Source of the DNA: JAJYSO01 sp964579505
GTDB lineage: Bacteria; Bacteroidota; Bacteroidia; Flavobacteriales; Flavobacteriaceae
Assembly (NCBI GenBank): GCA_964579505.1
Contig: CAZOGC010000002.1
Location: forward strand, 191,889 to 255,888
DNA length: 64,000 bases
Reading direction: 5' to 3'
The translations under genes were made by a program, and so were the position numbers. A model generated the notes under the pieces. That model had not been told where the DNA came from. It did no database searches and saw nothing but the letters and a program-made list of their open reading frames with translations. Positions 18,004-27,484 of the stretch are shown here, in pieces; position 1 is the stretch's first letter, and every line of letters starts with the position of its first letter.

Positions 18004-18519
18004 TTATTCATCAAAAAAAATAGAGCGCAACTCGGTAGCTTCTTTAGGATCCATCTTTTGGGCTAGCACTAAACTAAGTTGTTTTCGCCTTAGAGCGGCT
18101 TCATAACGTTCTTTTTCTTCTTTGGTTTCCGGCTTTATAGGTGGAACGCTTACGGGTTTTCCCTGATCGTTTACGGCTACAAAAGTATAGATAGCATCAT
18201 TAGCCAAGGTGCGTTCTCCATTTACGCGGTCTTCAATCCACACATCAATAATGACCTCCATAGAAGTTTTAAATGCACGTGAAATTTTGGCTTCTAAGGT
18301 AATTACACTACCTAACGGAATTGGGCGTTGAAAAGCTACATTGTTTACCGATGCGGTTACTACATAACGCCGGCTGTGTCGGCGTGCAGCAATACTAGCA
18401 ATACGATCCATGCGCGCTAGTAAATCACCTCCAAATAAATTGTTAATCGGATTGGTTTCTCCCGGCAGAATAAGATCGGTTACTACTGCCATAGAATCTT
18501 TAGGGCTTTTTGCCTCCAT
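18004..18519 (-). CDS. Acyl-CoA thioesterase, hotdog fold (YciA/BACH-like)
   Basis: This 171-residue cytoplasmic enzyme hydrolyses acyl-CoA. The ATG at 18519 begins MEAKSPKDSMAVV. A TTG 15 bases earlier is less likely. The hotdog core shows NPINNLFGGDLLARMDRIA (about 23-41), which carries the conserved Asn/Gly/Asp of the active site. VTASVNNVAFQRPIPLG and the dimer strand TFVAVNDQGKPVSVP follow. The C-terminal basic helix is typical. Substrate chain length is not predictable. Its neighbours are the CDF transporter downstream and the SPOR protein upstream, all on the minus strand. Confidence 0.88.
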   Translation of the reverse strand: MEAKSPKDSMAVVTDLILPGETNPINNLFGGDLLARMDRIASIAARRHSRRYVVTASVNNVAFQRPIPLGSVITLEAKISRAFKTSMEVIIDVWIEDRVNGERTLANDAIYTFVAVNDQGKPVSVPPIKPETKEEKERYEAALRRKQLSLVLAQKMDPKEATELRSIFFDE

Positions 18520-18567
18520 TTCTTTTTGCAGCAAAGATATAGCTTTGTCTTAGAAAAGAGCACGAGC

Positions 18568-19506
18568 TTATAAACTTTTCACTAACAACCATGCTTGTGC
18601 ATTGGTGTGTTGACGGATTTTTCGGAGAGCGGTTAGCGCTTCGTGTCTATTTTCAAAACTATCATAAACCACTTCGTGTAAACCGTATTTGTTTTCGCCT
18701 ATGTATTTGGCATGAATAAAACCTTCTGCGCGAAGCTTTTTTAATTTTTTTTGCACGTTAGCTTCATTGCGAAAAGCACCGGCTACGATATGGTATTTGC
18801 CTTGCTGAGCGTCTATATTTAATGTTATTTCGGGCAGCGGATCTTCTATGACAAAAGTGGCCTTTTGTATTTTGTTTTGAAGGTGTTGTTCGGCTTGCTC
18901 TTGAGCAGCTAAGTTGTGCGAGGTTATTTTTCCGGAATACCAACTGGCTGTTAAAAAGCTTCCCAAACCTATAGCCAACACGCCAATAGCCGCATAACGC
19001 CAATAAACAGGACGTCTGTATTCCTCTTCTTCAGTAAATGTTGTTGGAAGCGTTTTTACCGGAACCTCAGCAGCTTGTGTTGCTGTTTCTCTGGCTATTT
19101 GAGCCGGTGAAATAGCTGTCATTCCAAAAGCTTCTAACAAATAATTGGTTTCTGTAGTAGGTTGAAAGAGAATTTTATCTCCTTGTGTGTAAAAAAGCCC
19201 AAGTTGAGACAATGCAATTTTGCCATGTGCTTCTAATCCACCCTGCAAGTCTTCTACAAATTCATATATTTTTTTTAGCGCTTGCTCGTATGAAATTTGT
19301 TCTGTTTTGGCCATATAATTAGCCAATAAACCATCGTTTTCTTTGAGTTGACGGTTAAATGAAAGCCGCTTCATAGGAGGGTGGAAAGCCTGCGTAGCTT
19401 CGTCAATTCTAGCTGGTTGACGTTTGGCCAAGAAGGCACCAAACTCCGGTATCACTACACACTCGTAGCGGTATAATAAAGCACTGATATGGTCGGTTAC
19501 TCGCAT
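18568..19506 (-). CDS. HU-CCDC81-like and SPOR-domain membrane protein
   Basis: The ATG at 19506 (MRVTDHISALLYRYECVVIP) gives 312 residues and matches the usual N-terminus. A longer reading from 19566 adds only a hydrophobic tail lying over the promoter. Residues 1-70 form an HU-like (CCDC81) domain with VVIPEFGAFLAKRQPA. A single membrane helix, YAAIGVLAIGLGSFLTASWY, is at about 190-210. A SPOR domain (about 237-310, from GKYHIVAGAFRNEANVQ) should bind denuded septal peptidoglycan. The topology suggests a cytoplasmic HU part and a periplasmic SPOR part, hinting at a chromosome-to-septum role that is inferred only. Confidence 0.85.
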   Translation of the reverse strand: MRVTDHISALLYRYECVVIPEFGAFLAKRQPARIDEATQAFHPPMKRLSFNRQLKENDGLLANYMAKTEQISYEQALKKIYEFVEDLQGGLEAHGKIALSQLGLFYTQGDKILFQPTTETNYLLEAFGMTAISPAQIARETATQAAEVPVKTLPTTFTEEEEYRRPVYWRYAAIGVLAIGLGSFLTASWYSGKITSHNLAAQEQAEQHLQNKIQKATFVIEDPLPEITLNIDAQQGKYHIVAGAFRNEANVQKKLKKLRAEGFIHAKYIGENKYGLHEVVYDSFENRHEALTALRKIRQHTNAQAWLLVKSL

Positions 19507-19624
19507 AAGACAAATATAACTTAAATATAGAAAGAATGAAAAATAATGGCTGCATTTTATTAACAAATATTTTAACCCCGTCTAACTTCTATAGTTTATT
19601 CGATTTATATTTTCTGATTATTGG

Positions 19625-19632
19625 TACATTTG
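19625..19632 (+). promoter_or_regulatory. -7 element of the dCMP deaminase/S41 protease operon
   Basis: TACATTTG matches TAnnTTTG, ending 19 bases before the ATG at 19652. The -33 region lacks a clear TTTG. Confidence 0.45.
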
Positions 19633-19651
19633 CTCTCTTAATATTCTGCTA

Positions 19652-20083
19652 ATGCCTGTTTTAGACAAAAGACAGCTCAAGTTTGACAAAGCCTATCTGC
19701 GTATGGCACGCGAGTGGGGAAAATTATCTTATTGTGAGCGTAAACAAGTGGGTGCTATTATTGTAAAAGACCGAATGATTATTTCTGATGGATATAACGG
19801 CACCCCTACCGGATTTGAAAATGTTTGTGAAGATGAAGAAGGACTGACAAAATGGTATGTCTTGCACGCTGAAGCAAATGCCATCTTAAAAGTGGCCGCT
19901 TCAACGCAATCTTGCCGTGGAGCTACTTTGTATATTACCTATTCTCCGTGTAAAGATTGTAGTAAGTTGATTCATCAATCAGGAATAACGCGCATTGTGT
20001 ATCAACACAACTATAAAGATGACTCCGGATTGAAGTTTTTAGAAAGAGCGGGAGTAGAAATTGTTCAAATTGAAGATTTTTGA
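19652..20083 (+). CDS. Deoxycytidylate (dCMP) deaminase
   Basis: This 143-residue zinc enzyme deaminates dCMP to dUMP for dTTP synthesis. The zinc and proton-relay motif is His72-Ala-Glu74 in LHAEANAIL. The two zinc cysteines are Cys100 and Cys103 in SPCKDC. An upstream loop, SDGYNGTPTGFENVCEDE, is typical of the ComEB/dCMP branch. The stop codon overlaps the TTG start of the S41 protease by four bases (TTGA), so the two are translationally coupled despite unrelated jobs. Confidence 0.93.
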   Translation: MPVLDKRQLKFDKAYLRMAREWGKLSYCERKQVGAIIVKDRMIISDGYNGTPTGFENVCEDEEGLTKWYVLHAEANAILKVAASTQSCRGATLYITYSPCKDCSKLIHQSGITRIVYQHNYKDDSGLKFLERAGVEIVQIEDF

Positions 20084-21678
20084 AAACATACGCTAAAAAA
20101 TATTTGCCCTTTTTTTTGGGCCTTGCTTGTGCGATAGGAATACTGATAGGCTCATTGCTTAATTTTCCTCGGCAGCAAACTTCTTTTTTTGCTGCGCAAA
20201 AGAACCCGAGCAAAGAAAAATTTGATCGATTAATAGACTATATCAACTATAACTATGTAGATGAGGTAAATACCGATAGCATTGTAAATATTGCTATTGA
20301 AGATATTCTAAATCAACTCGATCCCCATTCAACTTTTATTCCGAAGAGTGTTTCTCAAACAGTGGCTGAAAATATGGGCGGAAGATACCGCGGAGTTGGT
20401 ATAGAACTTCGGGTAATACGCGATACGGTAATGGTAGTGCGCACCCTGCAAGAGAGTCCAGGCAGAGCAGCAGGAATTAAGTCAGGAGATCGTATCTTAT
20501 CGGCTAATAAACACCCGTTGGTTGGGGCTAAAATATCAACAAATACCTTTAAAAATATTGTACAAAGCCCTGAAGGAGCTACGCTCCATTTAAAAATTAA
20601 GCGACTAGGACAAGACAAGCCGCTAAACATTACGGTATCTAGAGGAATTATTCCACTAAAAAGTGTAGAGGCGGCTTTTATATTGAATACGAGGTTGGGG
20701 TATATAAAAATTAATCGCTTTGCGCAAACTACTTTTGCGGAGTTTAAAAGGGCTATACATCAACTAGAAAAACAAGGAGCTACACAAATTGTGTTAGATT
20801 TACGCAACAACGGTGGTGGGTATGTTAACGAAGCCATTAAGGTGGCCGATGAATTTTTGCCCAAAGGCAAGTTGATTGTTTTTACCAAAGACCGTGAAGG
20901 GCATGTTGAAAAAACGTATGCTACAAGTGGAGGTGATTTTGAGCACACCAAAGTTTATGTGCTGATTAACCAAAACACAGCTTCGGCAAGTGAGATTGTA
21001 GCCGGTGCCTTGCAAGATAATGATGTAGGGACCATTGTAGGAAGGCGATCTTTTGGAAAAGGATTGGTACAGCGTGAAATGAGCCTGGGAGATGGAAGTG
21101 CCGTACGGCTTACCGTGGCACGTTACTACACGCCTACCGGTCGTTCTATCCAGAAACCGTACAAAGATGAGAGTACACGAGCATATTACCGAGACCACAG
21201 AAGGCGTTACCGAAGTGGTGAGCTAGAGTTTAAAGATAGTATCCCGATAAACGATTCATTGAAGTACACTACTCCCAAAGGTAAAATTGTGTATGGTGGA
21301 GGTGGTATTATTCCGGATGTGTTTATTCCGGAAGACCTGAGCTACCACAAAGGAGAATTAGATTTCTTACTGCACAGTAGATTGATGGATTCTTTTGTCT
21401 TTACATTGATGGACCAAAACAGGCCTTATTATAATGATTTGAGCCGAACAGTGTTTATAGACTCAATGCAGGTAACCTCTAAAATGATGCAATCATTTAG
21501 AAATTTTTTGAAGAAACACAATTTGCGTTTTCCGGTAAAGAAATACCACGCCTTAGTAAAAGAGTATATCAAGGCTTGTATGGCCCGGCAGTTGTTTGGT
21601 ACAGATGCCTACAATCAGGTATTGAGCCAAAGAGACCCGGCCATTGAAAAAGTGATAACCTTAGATAGTTTAAAGTAG
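20080..21678 (+). CDS. S41 C-terminal processing peptidase (CtpA-like)
   Basis: This 532-residue serine protease is anchored by one N-terminal membrane helix (about 9-29) and acts in the periplasm. A PDZ domain spans about 95-185 and should present the substrate C-terminus. The catalytic dyad is Ser302 in NTASASEI and Lys327 in SFGKG, and this 25-residue spacing matches that of CtpA enzymes. The start codon is TTG, overlapping the preceding stop. The C-terminal 120 residues are an extension common in Bacteroidota. Substrates are not known from the sequence. Confidence 0.93.
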   Translation: MKTYAKKYLPFFLGLACAIGILIGSLLNFPRQQTSFFAAQKNPSKEKFDRLIDYINYNYVDEVNTDSIVNIAIEDILNQLDPHSTFIPKSVSQTVAENMGGRYRGVGIELRVIRDTVMVVRTLQESPGRAAGIKSGDRILSANKHPLVGAKISTNTFKNIVQSPEGATLHLKIKRLGQDKPLNITVSRGIIPLKSVEAAFILNTRLGYIKINRFAQTTFAEFKRAIHQLEKQGATQIVLDLRNNGGGYVNEAIKVADEFLPKGKLIVFTKDREGHVEKTYATSGGDFEHTKVYVLINQNTASASEIVAGALQDNDVGTIVGRRSFGKGLVQREMSLGDGSAVRLTVARYYTPTGRSIQKPYKDESTRAYYRDHRRRYRSGELEFKDSIPINDSLKYTTPKGKIVYGGGGIIPDVFIPEDLSYHKGELDFLLHSRLMDSFVFTLMDQNRPYYNDLSRTVFIDSMQVTSKMMQSFRNFLKKHNLRFPVKKYHALVKEYIKACMARQLFGTDAYNQVLSQRDPAIEKVITLDSLK

Positions 21679-21684
21679 TAAAGC

Positions 21685-21891
21685 TTATTGCTCATTACTT
21701 TCTGCTTTTTTCTGAATGGCACGAGTGGCCATTAAGATAAGCATGATAACAATAACACACGCACTGGCTAAAACCCCAATGAGTGCCCCAGCGCTTCCCT
21801 TGCTGAAAGGATCGTCGTAGTTGAGTTGAAACAAACTAAAAATAAGCATGCCAAAACCGACTGCCAACAGGATATAAATAAGATATTTCAT
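21685..21891 (-). CDS. Small two-helix membrane protein
   Basis: This 68-residue protein has two hydrophobic helices, about 2-21 and 34-58, joined by a polar loop (QLNYDDPFSKGSAG) and followed by a charged tail. No family is recognised. Its start overlaps the marC stop by one base on the same strand, and its stop is 6 bases from the convergent S41 protease stop. This tight packing and good codon use support a real gene. A role alongside MarC is possible but not shown. Confidence 0.65.
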   Translation of the reverse strand: MKYLIYILLAVGFGMLIFSLFQLNYDDPFSKGSAGALIGVLASACVIVIMLILMATRAIQKKAESNEQ

Positions 21892-22466
21892 TACGAGAAT
21901 AAATTTTGAACGTTTGACGCAAATAATTTTACGGCTATAGCCAGCAAAATTACGCCAAATATTTTTTGTATGATGCTAATTCCTTGTTTTCCCAAGGTGC
22001 GTTCAATTCTTCCGGAAGATTTTAAAACAAGATAAACCACAATAAGATTTACAATTACCGCTGAAATGATATTAACTACGTGATATTCTGCACGCAAAGA
22101 CAATAGAGCGGTCATGGCTCCGGGACCGGCAATAAGCGGGAAAGCCAATGGAATTATAGAAGCTGTTTCAGGAGTTTCATCTTTCATTATTTGAATTCCC
22201 AAAATCATCTCTAGCGCCATAAAAAACAAGACGAAAGCTCCGGCAACGGCAAATGAGTTGATATCTACCCCAATCAGTTTTAAGATGGTTTCACCTACAA
22301 ATAAAAAGGCTATCATAATGATACCAGAAACCAGTGCGGCTTTTTCACTTTGAATATGCCCTACTTTTTTTCGTAGTCCTACAATAATAGGAATGCTGCC
22401 AATTATATCAATAATGGCGAATAAAATCATGGTGGCTGATAAAAATTCTTTAAAATTGAAGCCCAT
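21891..22466 (-). CDS. MarC-family integral membrane protein
   Basis: This 191-residue protein has six predicted membrane segments. The family's repeated signatures are FAIIDIIGSIPI (about 17-28) and PLAFPLIAGPGAMTALL (about 106-122), each near the start of a three-helix half. MarC was once linked to multiple antibiotic resistance, but that role was not upheld, so function is open. A promoter with TTG-N20-TAATTTTG lies at 22507-22537. A small membrane protein follows in the same unit. Confidence 0.9.
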   Translation of the reverse strand: MGFNFKEFLSATMILFAIIDIIGSIPIIVGLRKKVGHIQSEKAALVSGIIMIAFLFVGETILKLIGVDINSFAVAGAFVLFFMALEMILGIQIMKDETPETASIIPLAFPLIAGPGAMTALLSLRAEYHVVNIISAVIVNLIVVYLVLKSSGRIERTLGKQGISIIQKIFGVILLAIAVKLFASNVQNLFS

Positions 22467-22506
22467 AACTTATTGTGTTAGAAACAAAAACTGTATAAAA
22501 ACGCGG

Positions 22507-22537
22507 CAAAATTAGAGTAAGCATTTTGGGTAGACAA
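22507..22537 (-). promoter_or_regulatory. Promoter of marC
   Basis: On the minus strand TTG (22535-22537), 20 bases, then TAATTTTG (22507-22514). It lies 40 bases before the marC start. Confidence 0.5.
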
Positions 22538-22587
22538 GCTTTTATAATATAATTTTTTACAAAACTTTAGGAAACGGAAGAATTGGC

Positions 22588-23469
22588 TTAGTGCTTATAC
22601 CCAAACCGCTTGAGTTGTTTCTCGTTATTGCGCCAGTTTTTATTGACTTTTACGTAGAGTTCAAGGTGTATTTTTTTATTAAAAAATACTTCTAAGTCTT
22701 TACGCGCTTCAGTGCCAACACGTTTAAGGGCTTGTCCTTTGTGCCCAATTATAATTCCTTTTTGCGAGTCGCGTTCAACCATAATGAGACTGCGTATTCG
22801 TATAATATCTTCCTCTTCTTTAAAAGACTCGGTCTCAATTTCTACGCTATAAGGCACCTCTTTTTTGTAATGTAGTAAGATCTTTTCGCGGAGGGTCTCA
22901 TTCACAAAAAATCGCTCAGATTTGTCGGTTAATGCATCTTTGGGATAATATGGAGGTGATTCGGGGAGTAAGGCTACTATGCGGTTAAAAACTTCTTGTA
23001 CCCCAAATTTTTCTAACGCCGAAATAGGAAAAATTTCGGCATTGGGTACTTTTTCTTTCCAAAAGGCTACTTGTGCTTCCAGTTTATCTTGGTTACCGGT
23101 ATCAATTTTATTGATGAGTAATAATACCGGTACTTTGGCGTGTGTAATTTTATTAAAAAAACGTTCGTCTTTGAGCTGCTGTTCTCCCAATTCTACCATA
23201 TAGACCAATATATCGGCATCTTTAAAGGCTGCATCTACCACGTCCATCATAGACTCTTGCAACTCATAAGCCGGCTTAATGATGCCCGGAGTATCGTTAA
23301 ACAAGAGTTGATAATCTTCGCCATTTACAATTCCTAAAATGCGGTGACGGGTGGTTTGTGCTTTTTGAGTAATAATAGACAAACGCTCTCCTACCAATGC
23401 ATTCATCAAAGTTGATTTACCTACATTGGGATTGCCAATAATGTTAACGTAACCGGCTTTATGCGGCAT
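22588..23469 (-). CDS. era: GTPase Era
   Basis: This essential GTPase binds 16S rRNA and helps 30S maturation. In 293 residues, G1 is GNPNVGKST (12-20), G3 is in FNDTPGII and G4 in LLINKID. The C-terminal KH RNA-binding domain has GIIIGHKGQALKRVG. It follows tyrS by 10 bases on the same strand and depends on the tyrS promoter. Nothing is unusual apart from this pairing. Confidence 0.97.
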   Translation of the reverse strand: MPHKAGYVNIIGNPNVGKSTLMNALVGERLSIITQKAQTTRHRILGIVNGEDYQLLFNDTPGIIKPAYELQESMMDVVDAAFKDADILVYMVELGEQQLKDERFFNKITHAKVPVLLLINKIDTGNQDKLEAQVAFWKEKVPNAEIFPISALEKFGVQEVFNRIVALLPESPPYYPKDALTDKSERFFVNETLREKILLHYKKEVPYSVEIETESFKEEEDIIRIRSLIMVERDSQKGIIIGHKGQALKRVGTEARKDLEVFFNKKIHLELYVKVNKNWRNNEKQLKRFGYKH

Positions 23470-23479
23470 AAGCGTGTTT

Positions 23480-24781
23480 TTAAATGGCTTTTAAAATATA
23501 CGTATTTTTTTTGCCCTTGTTGATAATTACGTACTTGTTATTTATTAAATCGACTTGCGTAATACGGTAATCTCTGTTTACTTTTTCTTTGTTTACCGAA
23601 ACGGCATTTTGTTTCAAAGCCCTAATGGCTTCGCCATTACTTTTTAAGAATCCGGTTTCAGCAGAAAGTGCGGCAACCATATCTAGTCCTTCAACAAATT
23701 TGTTTTGGGCTATTTCTGCTTGCGGCACACCTTCAAAAACATCTAAGAAAGTTTTTTCATCTAGTTTTTTAAGATCTTCTGCAGTTGATTTACCAAACAG
23801 TACTTCAGAAGCTTTTATGGCATTTTGCAAATCTTCTTCAGAGTGAACGAGACGCGTAATTTCTTCGGCCAACCGTTTTTGTAATAAGCGTAGATGAGGT
23901 GCTTTTCGATGTTCTTCAATAAGACTTTCTACTTCTTCTTTGCTTAAGAAAGTAAAAATTTTGATGAAATTTTCGGCGTCTTCATCCGTGTTGTTTAACC
24001 AGTATTGATAAAACTTGTAAGGCGAAGTACGCTCCGGATCTAACCAGACATTTCCGCCTTCAGATTTGCCAAATTTTGTACCATCGGTTTTTGTGATGAG
24101 TGGCGAAGTCATGGCATAGCCTTTACCAACATTCATACGGCGCATTAATTCGGTTCCGGTAGTAATATTTCCCCACTGATCGCTTCCTCCCATTTGCAGG
24201 GTAATTCCTTTGGTTTTATAAAGATGCAAGAAGTCATAACCTTGTACCAACTGGTAGCTAAACTCTAAGAAACTCATCCCGGCTTGGCTGTCAGCTTCCG
24301 GATCAAAACGTTTTTTAACAGAGTCTTTAGCCATCATATAATTTACGGTAATGTGTTTGCCTACATCGCGAATAAACTCGAGAAAAGAAAAATCTTTCAT
24401 CCAGTCATAATTGTTAACGAGTTCAGCTGCATTTTTGGCATCACTGTCAAAATCTAAGAATTTTGAGAGCTGCTTTTTTATGCCGGCTAGGTTTTTTTGC
24501 AGAGAAGCATCGTTTAGCGCATTGCGTTCTTTAGACTTTCCTGATGGGTCGCCAATCATACCGGTGGCACCGCCAATTAACGCAAAAGGTTTGTGACCAC
24601 AGCGCTGAAAATGAGCCAATACCATAATGGGTACCATGCTGCCAATATGTAAAGAATCGGCGGTTGGGTCAAAACCGATATAAGCACTGCGCATGCCCTC
24701 CATTAAGTGTTCTTCGGTTCCGGGCATAATGTTGTGTAACATTCCGCGCCACTTTAGTTCTTCTACAAAATTTTTAAGCAT
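23480..24781 (-). CDS. tyrS: Tyrosyl-tRNA synthetase
   Basis: This class I synthetase charges tRNA-Tyr. In 433 residues the HIGH-type motif is HIGS at 45-48, in FDPTADSLHIGSMVP. The KMSKS-type loop is KFGKS (about 236-240) in TDGTKFGKSEGGNVW. The tyrosine pocket shows SYQLVQGYDFLHL and GGSDQWGNIT. The last 65 residues are an S4-like tRNA-binding domain ending with INKGKKNTYILKAI. It is first gene of the tyrS-era unit. Confidence 0.97.
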   Translation of the reverse strand: MLKNFVEELKWRGMLHNIMPGTEEHLMEGMRSAYIGFDPTADSLHIGSMVPIMVLAHFQRCGHKPFALIGGATGMIGDPSGKSKERNALNDASLQKNLAGIKKQLSKFLDFDSDAKNAAELVNNYDWMKDFSFLEFIRDVGKHITVNYMMAKDSVKKRFDPEADSQAGMSFLEFSYQLVQGYDFLHLYKTKGITLQMGGSDQWGNITTGTELMRRMNVGKGYAMTSPLITKTDGTKFGKSEGGNVWLDPERTSPYKFYQYWLNNTDEDAENFIKIFTFLSKEEVESLIEEHRKAPHLRLLQKRLAEEITRLVHSEEDLQNAIKASEVLFGKSTAEDLKKLDEKTFLDVFEGVPQAEIAQNKFVEGLDMVAALSAETGFLKSNGEAIRALKQNAVSVNKEKVNRDYRITQVDLINNKYVIINKGKKNTYILKAI

Positions 24782-24802
24782 TGTATTTTATTTTTGACAG
24801 GG

Positions 24803-24836
24803 CAAAAGTAAGGAATTTACGCGCGTTTTCTGCAAA
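24803..24836 (-). promoter_or_regulatory. Promoter of tyrS-era
   Basis: On the minus strand TTTG (24833-24836), 22 bases, then TACTTTTG (24803-24810). This is a full consensus match 21 bases before the tyrS ATG. The rest of the 307-base gap to 25088 shows no gene. Confidence 0.6.
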
Positions 24837-25088
24837 TTATTTTAGAAGGTTATTAGGTTATATTGCTGTAATTAATGAGTTTTTAAAAGTGCATTTAATT
24901 ATAAAATCTACAAAAATCACCTACGGTTATTCATCTGCTTCCTTAGGGTGTTCGTCTGTAAACCGGGCAGATTGGTCGTAAAAACAAGTTTTGTGTTTGA
25001 TTGTTTCAATGTAAAGTGGTAGTTTAGCCATGTTTCAATTGTAAAAATAGGTTTTTCAGACTTCTTTTTGCTTTATTCACAGCTTGTT

Positions 25089-26561
25089 ATGATTAAACGA
25101 TTTATTGCGCTAGAGTGGAAACAATTTACGCGCTCAGCAGCTTTTGGAAGTAGCCTTGCCGCTAAAATTCTTATTGGTTTTTTTGCGGTTTATCTTATAG
25201 TGTGTTTTTTGTTTGCCGGTGTTGGGGCCTATTTTATTATTGAGAAAGCATTTCCGGGGGCAGATCCATTAGTTGTGGTAAACAATTACATCCTGTTTTG
25301 GTTTTTATTAGATTTGACAGTCCGGTTTTTTATTCAAAAACTACCGGTAATGAATGTAAAACCTTTTATGGGGCAGCCCATAAATCGATCAACCATTATT
25401 CACTATCTCTTAGGCAAAACAACCCTTTCTTTTTTTAATTTTTTGCCACTGTTTTTCTTTGTGCCTTTTAGTGTAGTGTTGATGGTACAAGGGTATCCGC
25501 CTTTGCATGTTATTCCGTGGTTTTTTGCGATGCTTTTTTTTGAAATTAGCATCAACTATCTCAATTTTCTCATCAATAAAAACGACACGGTTTTTTATAT
25601 CATTTTAGGCTTGTTGGTTGTTTTAGCAGGGTTGCAATATTTTGATATTTATAATGTTACACAGGCAGGAGGGTATGTTTTTAATCGCATTTACAACGTT
25701 TCGTATGCATTTTTAATCCCACTGTTGTTAATGATTTTGCTGTATCGCCGCAACTACGCGTATATGCGAGGAGTATTTTATTTAGATGACCAGGTTAAAA
25801 AGAAAACAACAGAAGCTAAAACAACTGATTTAAGTTGGTTAAATAAGTTTGGAAAAACAGCTACATTCTTAAAAAATGATATTCGACTTATTTTGCGCAA
25901 TAAACGTCCCAAACAAGTTTTAATCATGTCATTCTTGTTTTTGTTCTACGGACTTTTGTTTTATACGCAAGATATTTATAAAGATAGTTTTATAGCAATT
26001 GCCTTTGCTTCTATTTTTATTACCGGTGGATTTCTGTTCACCTTTGGGCAGTTGGTACCCTCTTGGGATAGTGAATATTATAAACTGCTGATGGGACAAA
26101 ATATTCCGTACCGAAAGTATTTAGAGTCTAAATGGTATTTAATGGTTTTTGGAACAGTACTCAGTTTTATTTTGGCCACACCGTATTTGTATTTTGGCTG
26201 GAAGATTTTTGGAATGATTGCGGCTGGTGCGTTGTTTAATATAGGCCTTAACACGTTTATTACGCTGTGGGGAGGTGCACTGAACCGCGTTCCGGTAAAG
26301 CTAAACGTAAAAGCCAAAGCTTTTGCCAATACACAAAAGTTTAATATGACACAAATGCTTATTGCGTTGCCTAAATTTCTATTACCTATTATACTATTTT
26401 ATATTCCTTACTTGCTGTTTAATTACCAGGTAGGACTAATTGTCTTAGGGCTGTGCGGCATTTCAGGGCTCGTTTTTAGAAATTTCTTTTTAAACCAGAT
26501 TGAAAATATTTATCAAAAAGGAAAGTATAAAACCATTGCTGCTTTTGATGATAAGAAATAA
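25089..26561 (+). CDS. DUF5687-type ABC exporter permease
   Basis: The ATG at 25089 gives 490 residues starting MIKRFIALEWKQFTRS. A TTG at 25068 is less likely. The protein has about 11-12 hydrophobic segments, including IGFFAVYLIVCFLFAGVGAYF near the start. The amphipathic stretch FLKNDIRLILRNKRPKQVL around 260-280 recalls the coupling region before the second membrane half in exporter permeases. This matches the Bacteroidota DUF5687 family as I recall it. The ABC ATPase 41 bases downstream is its obvious partner. Substrate unknown. Confidence 0.8.
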   Translation: MIKRFIALEWKQFTRSAAFGSSLAAKILIGFFAVYLIVCFLFAGVGAYFIIEKAFPGADPLVVVNNYILFWFLLDLTVRFFIQKLPVMNVKPFMGQPINRSTIIHYLLGKTTLSFFNFLPLFFFVPFSVVLMVQGYPPLHVIPWFFAMLFFEISINYLNFLINKNDTVFYIILGLLVVLAGLQYFDIYNVTQAGGYVFNRIYNVSYAFLIPLLLMILLYRRNYAYMRGVFYLDDQVKKKTTEAKTTDLSWLNKFGKTATFLKNDIRLILRNKRPKQVLIMSFLFLFYGLLFYTQDIYKDSFIAIAFASIFITGGFLFTFGQLVPSWDSEYYKLLMGQNIPYRKYLESKWYLMVFGTVLSFILATPYLYFGWKIFGMIAAGALFNIGLNTFITLWGGALNRVPVKLNVKAKAFANTQKFNMTQMLIALPKFLLPIILFYIPYLLFNYQVGLIVLGLCGISGLVFRNFFLNQIENIYQKGKYKTIAAFDDKK

Positions 26562-26602
26562 CCATAGTAAGCCATACTAATATTTATAAAAAGACCTCAA
26601 CC

Positions 26603-27304
26603 ATGATACACATAGAAAATCTTAGCAAAACCTATAAAGACAAAACGGTTTTAAATATTGAAGACCTAACAATAGACCGCGGACAAAGTTTTGGATTAGT
26701 GGGCAATAACGGAGCCGGAAAAACCACCCTGTTTAGCCTTTTACTTGATTTAATTCAGCCAACCACCGGGCAGGTTACTTCTAATGGGGTGGTGGTAAAC
26801 CAAAGTGAAGAGTGGAAGCCTTTTACCGCTTCTTTTATAGACGAAAGTTTTTTGATTGGTTACTTAACCCCCGAAGAGTATTTCTATTTTATTGGAGAGT
26901 TGCGCGGGCAAAACAAAGCTGATGTGGACAAATTTGTAAGTCAATTTGAAGACTTTTTTCACGGAGAAATTCTCAATCAAAAAAAATATTTACGCGATCT
27001 CTCTAAAGGAAACCAGAAAAAAGCGGGAATTGTAGGCGCACTTATTGGCAAACCGGAAGTTATTATTTTAGACGAACCTTTTGCTAATTTGGACCCAACT
27101 ACCCAAATTCGCTTAAAAAAGCTGCTTAAAGAGTTGGTGCAAAATCAAAATGCCACGGTGCTTATTTCTAGTCACGATTTAAATCATGTAACGGATGTTT
27201 GCGAACGTATTGTGGTTTTAGAAAAAGGCGAACTGATAAATGATGTAGCTACTAGCGAGACAACCCTAAAAGATCTGGAACATTATTTTGCAAGCGAAGA
27301 GTAG
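26603..27304 (+). CDS. ABC transporter ATPase (partner of DUF5687 permease)
   Basis: This 233-residue ATPase has Walker A GNNGAGKTT (about 35-43), a signature variant LSKGNQKKAGIVGAL and Walker B VIILDEPFANLD, then the H-loop ISSHDLNHV. The SKGNQKK signature belongs to the exporter group that includes ABC-2 type drug and polysaccharide exporters. It pairs with the preceding permease. The transported molecule cannot be predicted. Confidence 0.9.
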   Translation: MIHIENLSKTYKDKTVLNIEDLTIDRGQSFGLVGNNGAGKTTLFSLLLDLIQPTTGQVTSNGVVVNQSEEWKPFTASFIDESFLIGYLTPEEYFYFIGELRGQNKADVDKFVSQFEDFFHGEILNQKKYLRDLSKGNQKKAGIVGALIGKPEVIILDEPFANLDPTTQIRLKKLLKELVQNQNATVLISSHDLNHVTDVCERIVVLEKGELINDVATSETTLKDLEHYFASEE

Positions 27305-27484
27305 CTAAATGCCTATAATTTTTTGTTATACAGTGAATTATATAGTTCATTTTATAACGAGTTATTAAATAAAAATCGGTAATTTCTGGTAATATTGAGG
27401 GCATTCTTCCAAAAGAACTGTATTTTTACGGTTTAATCACACTAAAAACCAAGAAGATAAGTTATTCCTTGGGGAGTATTTCTT

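Noticed and set aside
18276..18281. CACGTG core considered as a third parS-like site
   Set aside because: It is inside the thioesterase gene and the flanks (AAATG.../...AAATTT) do not form the 16-base palindrome.
24781..24981. Open reading frame in the tyrS upstream region
   Set aside because: It overlaps the tyrS start and promoter, and has no recognisable features.
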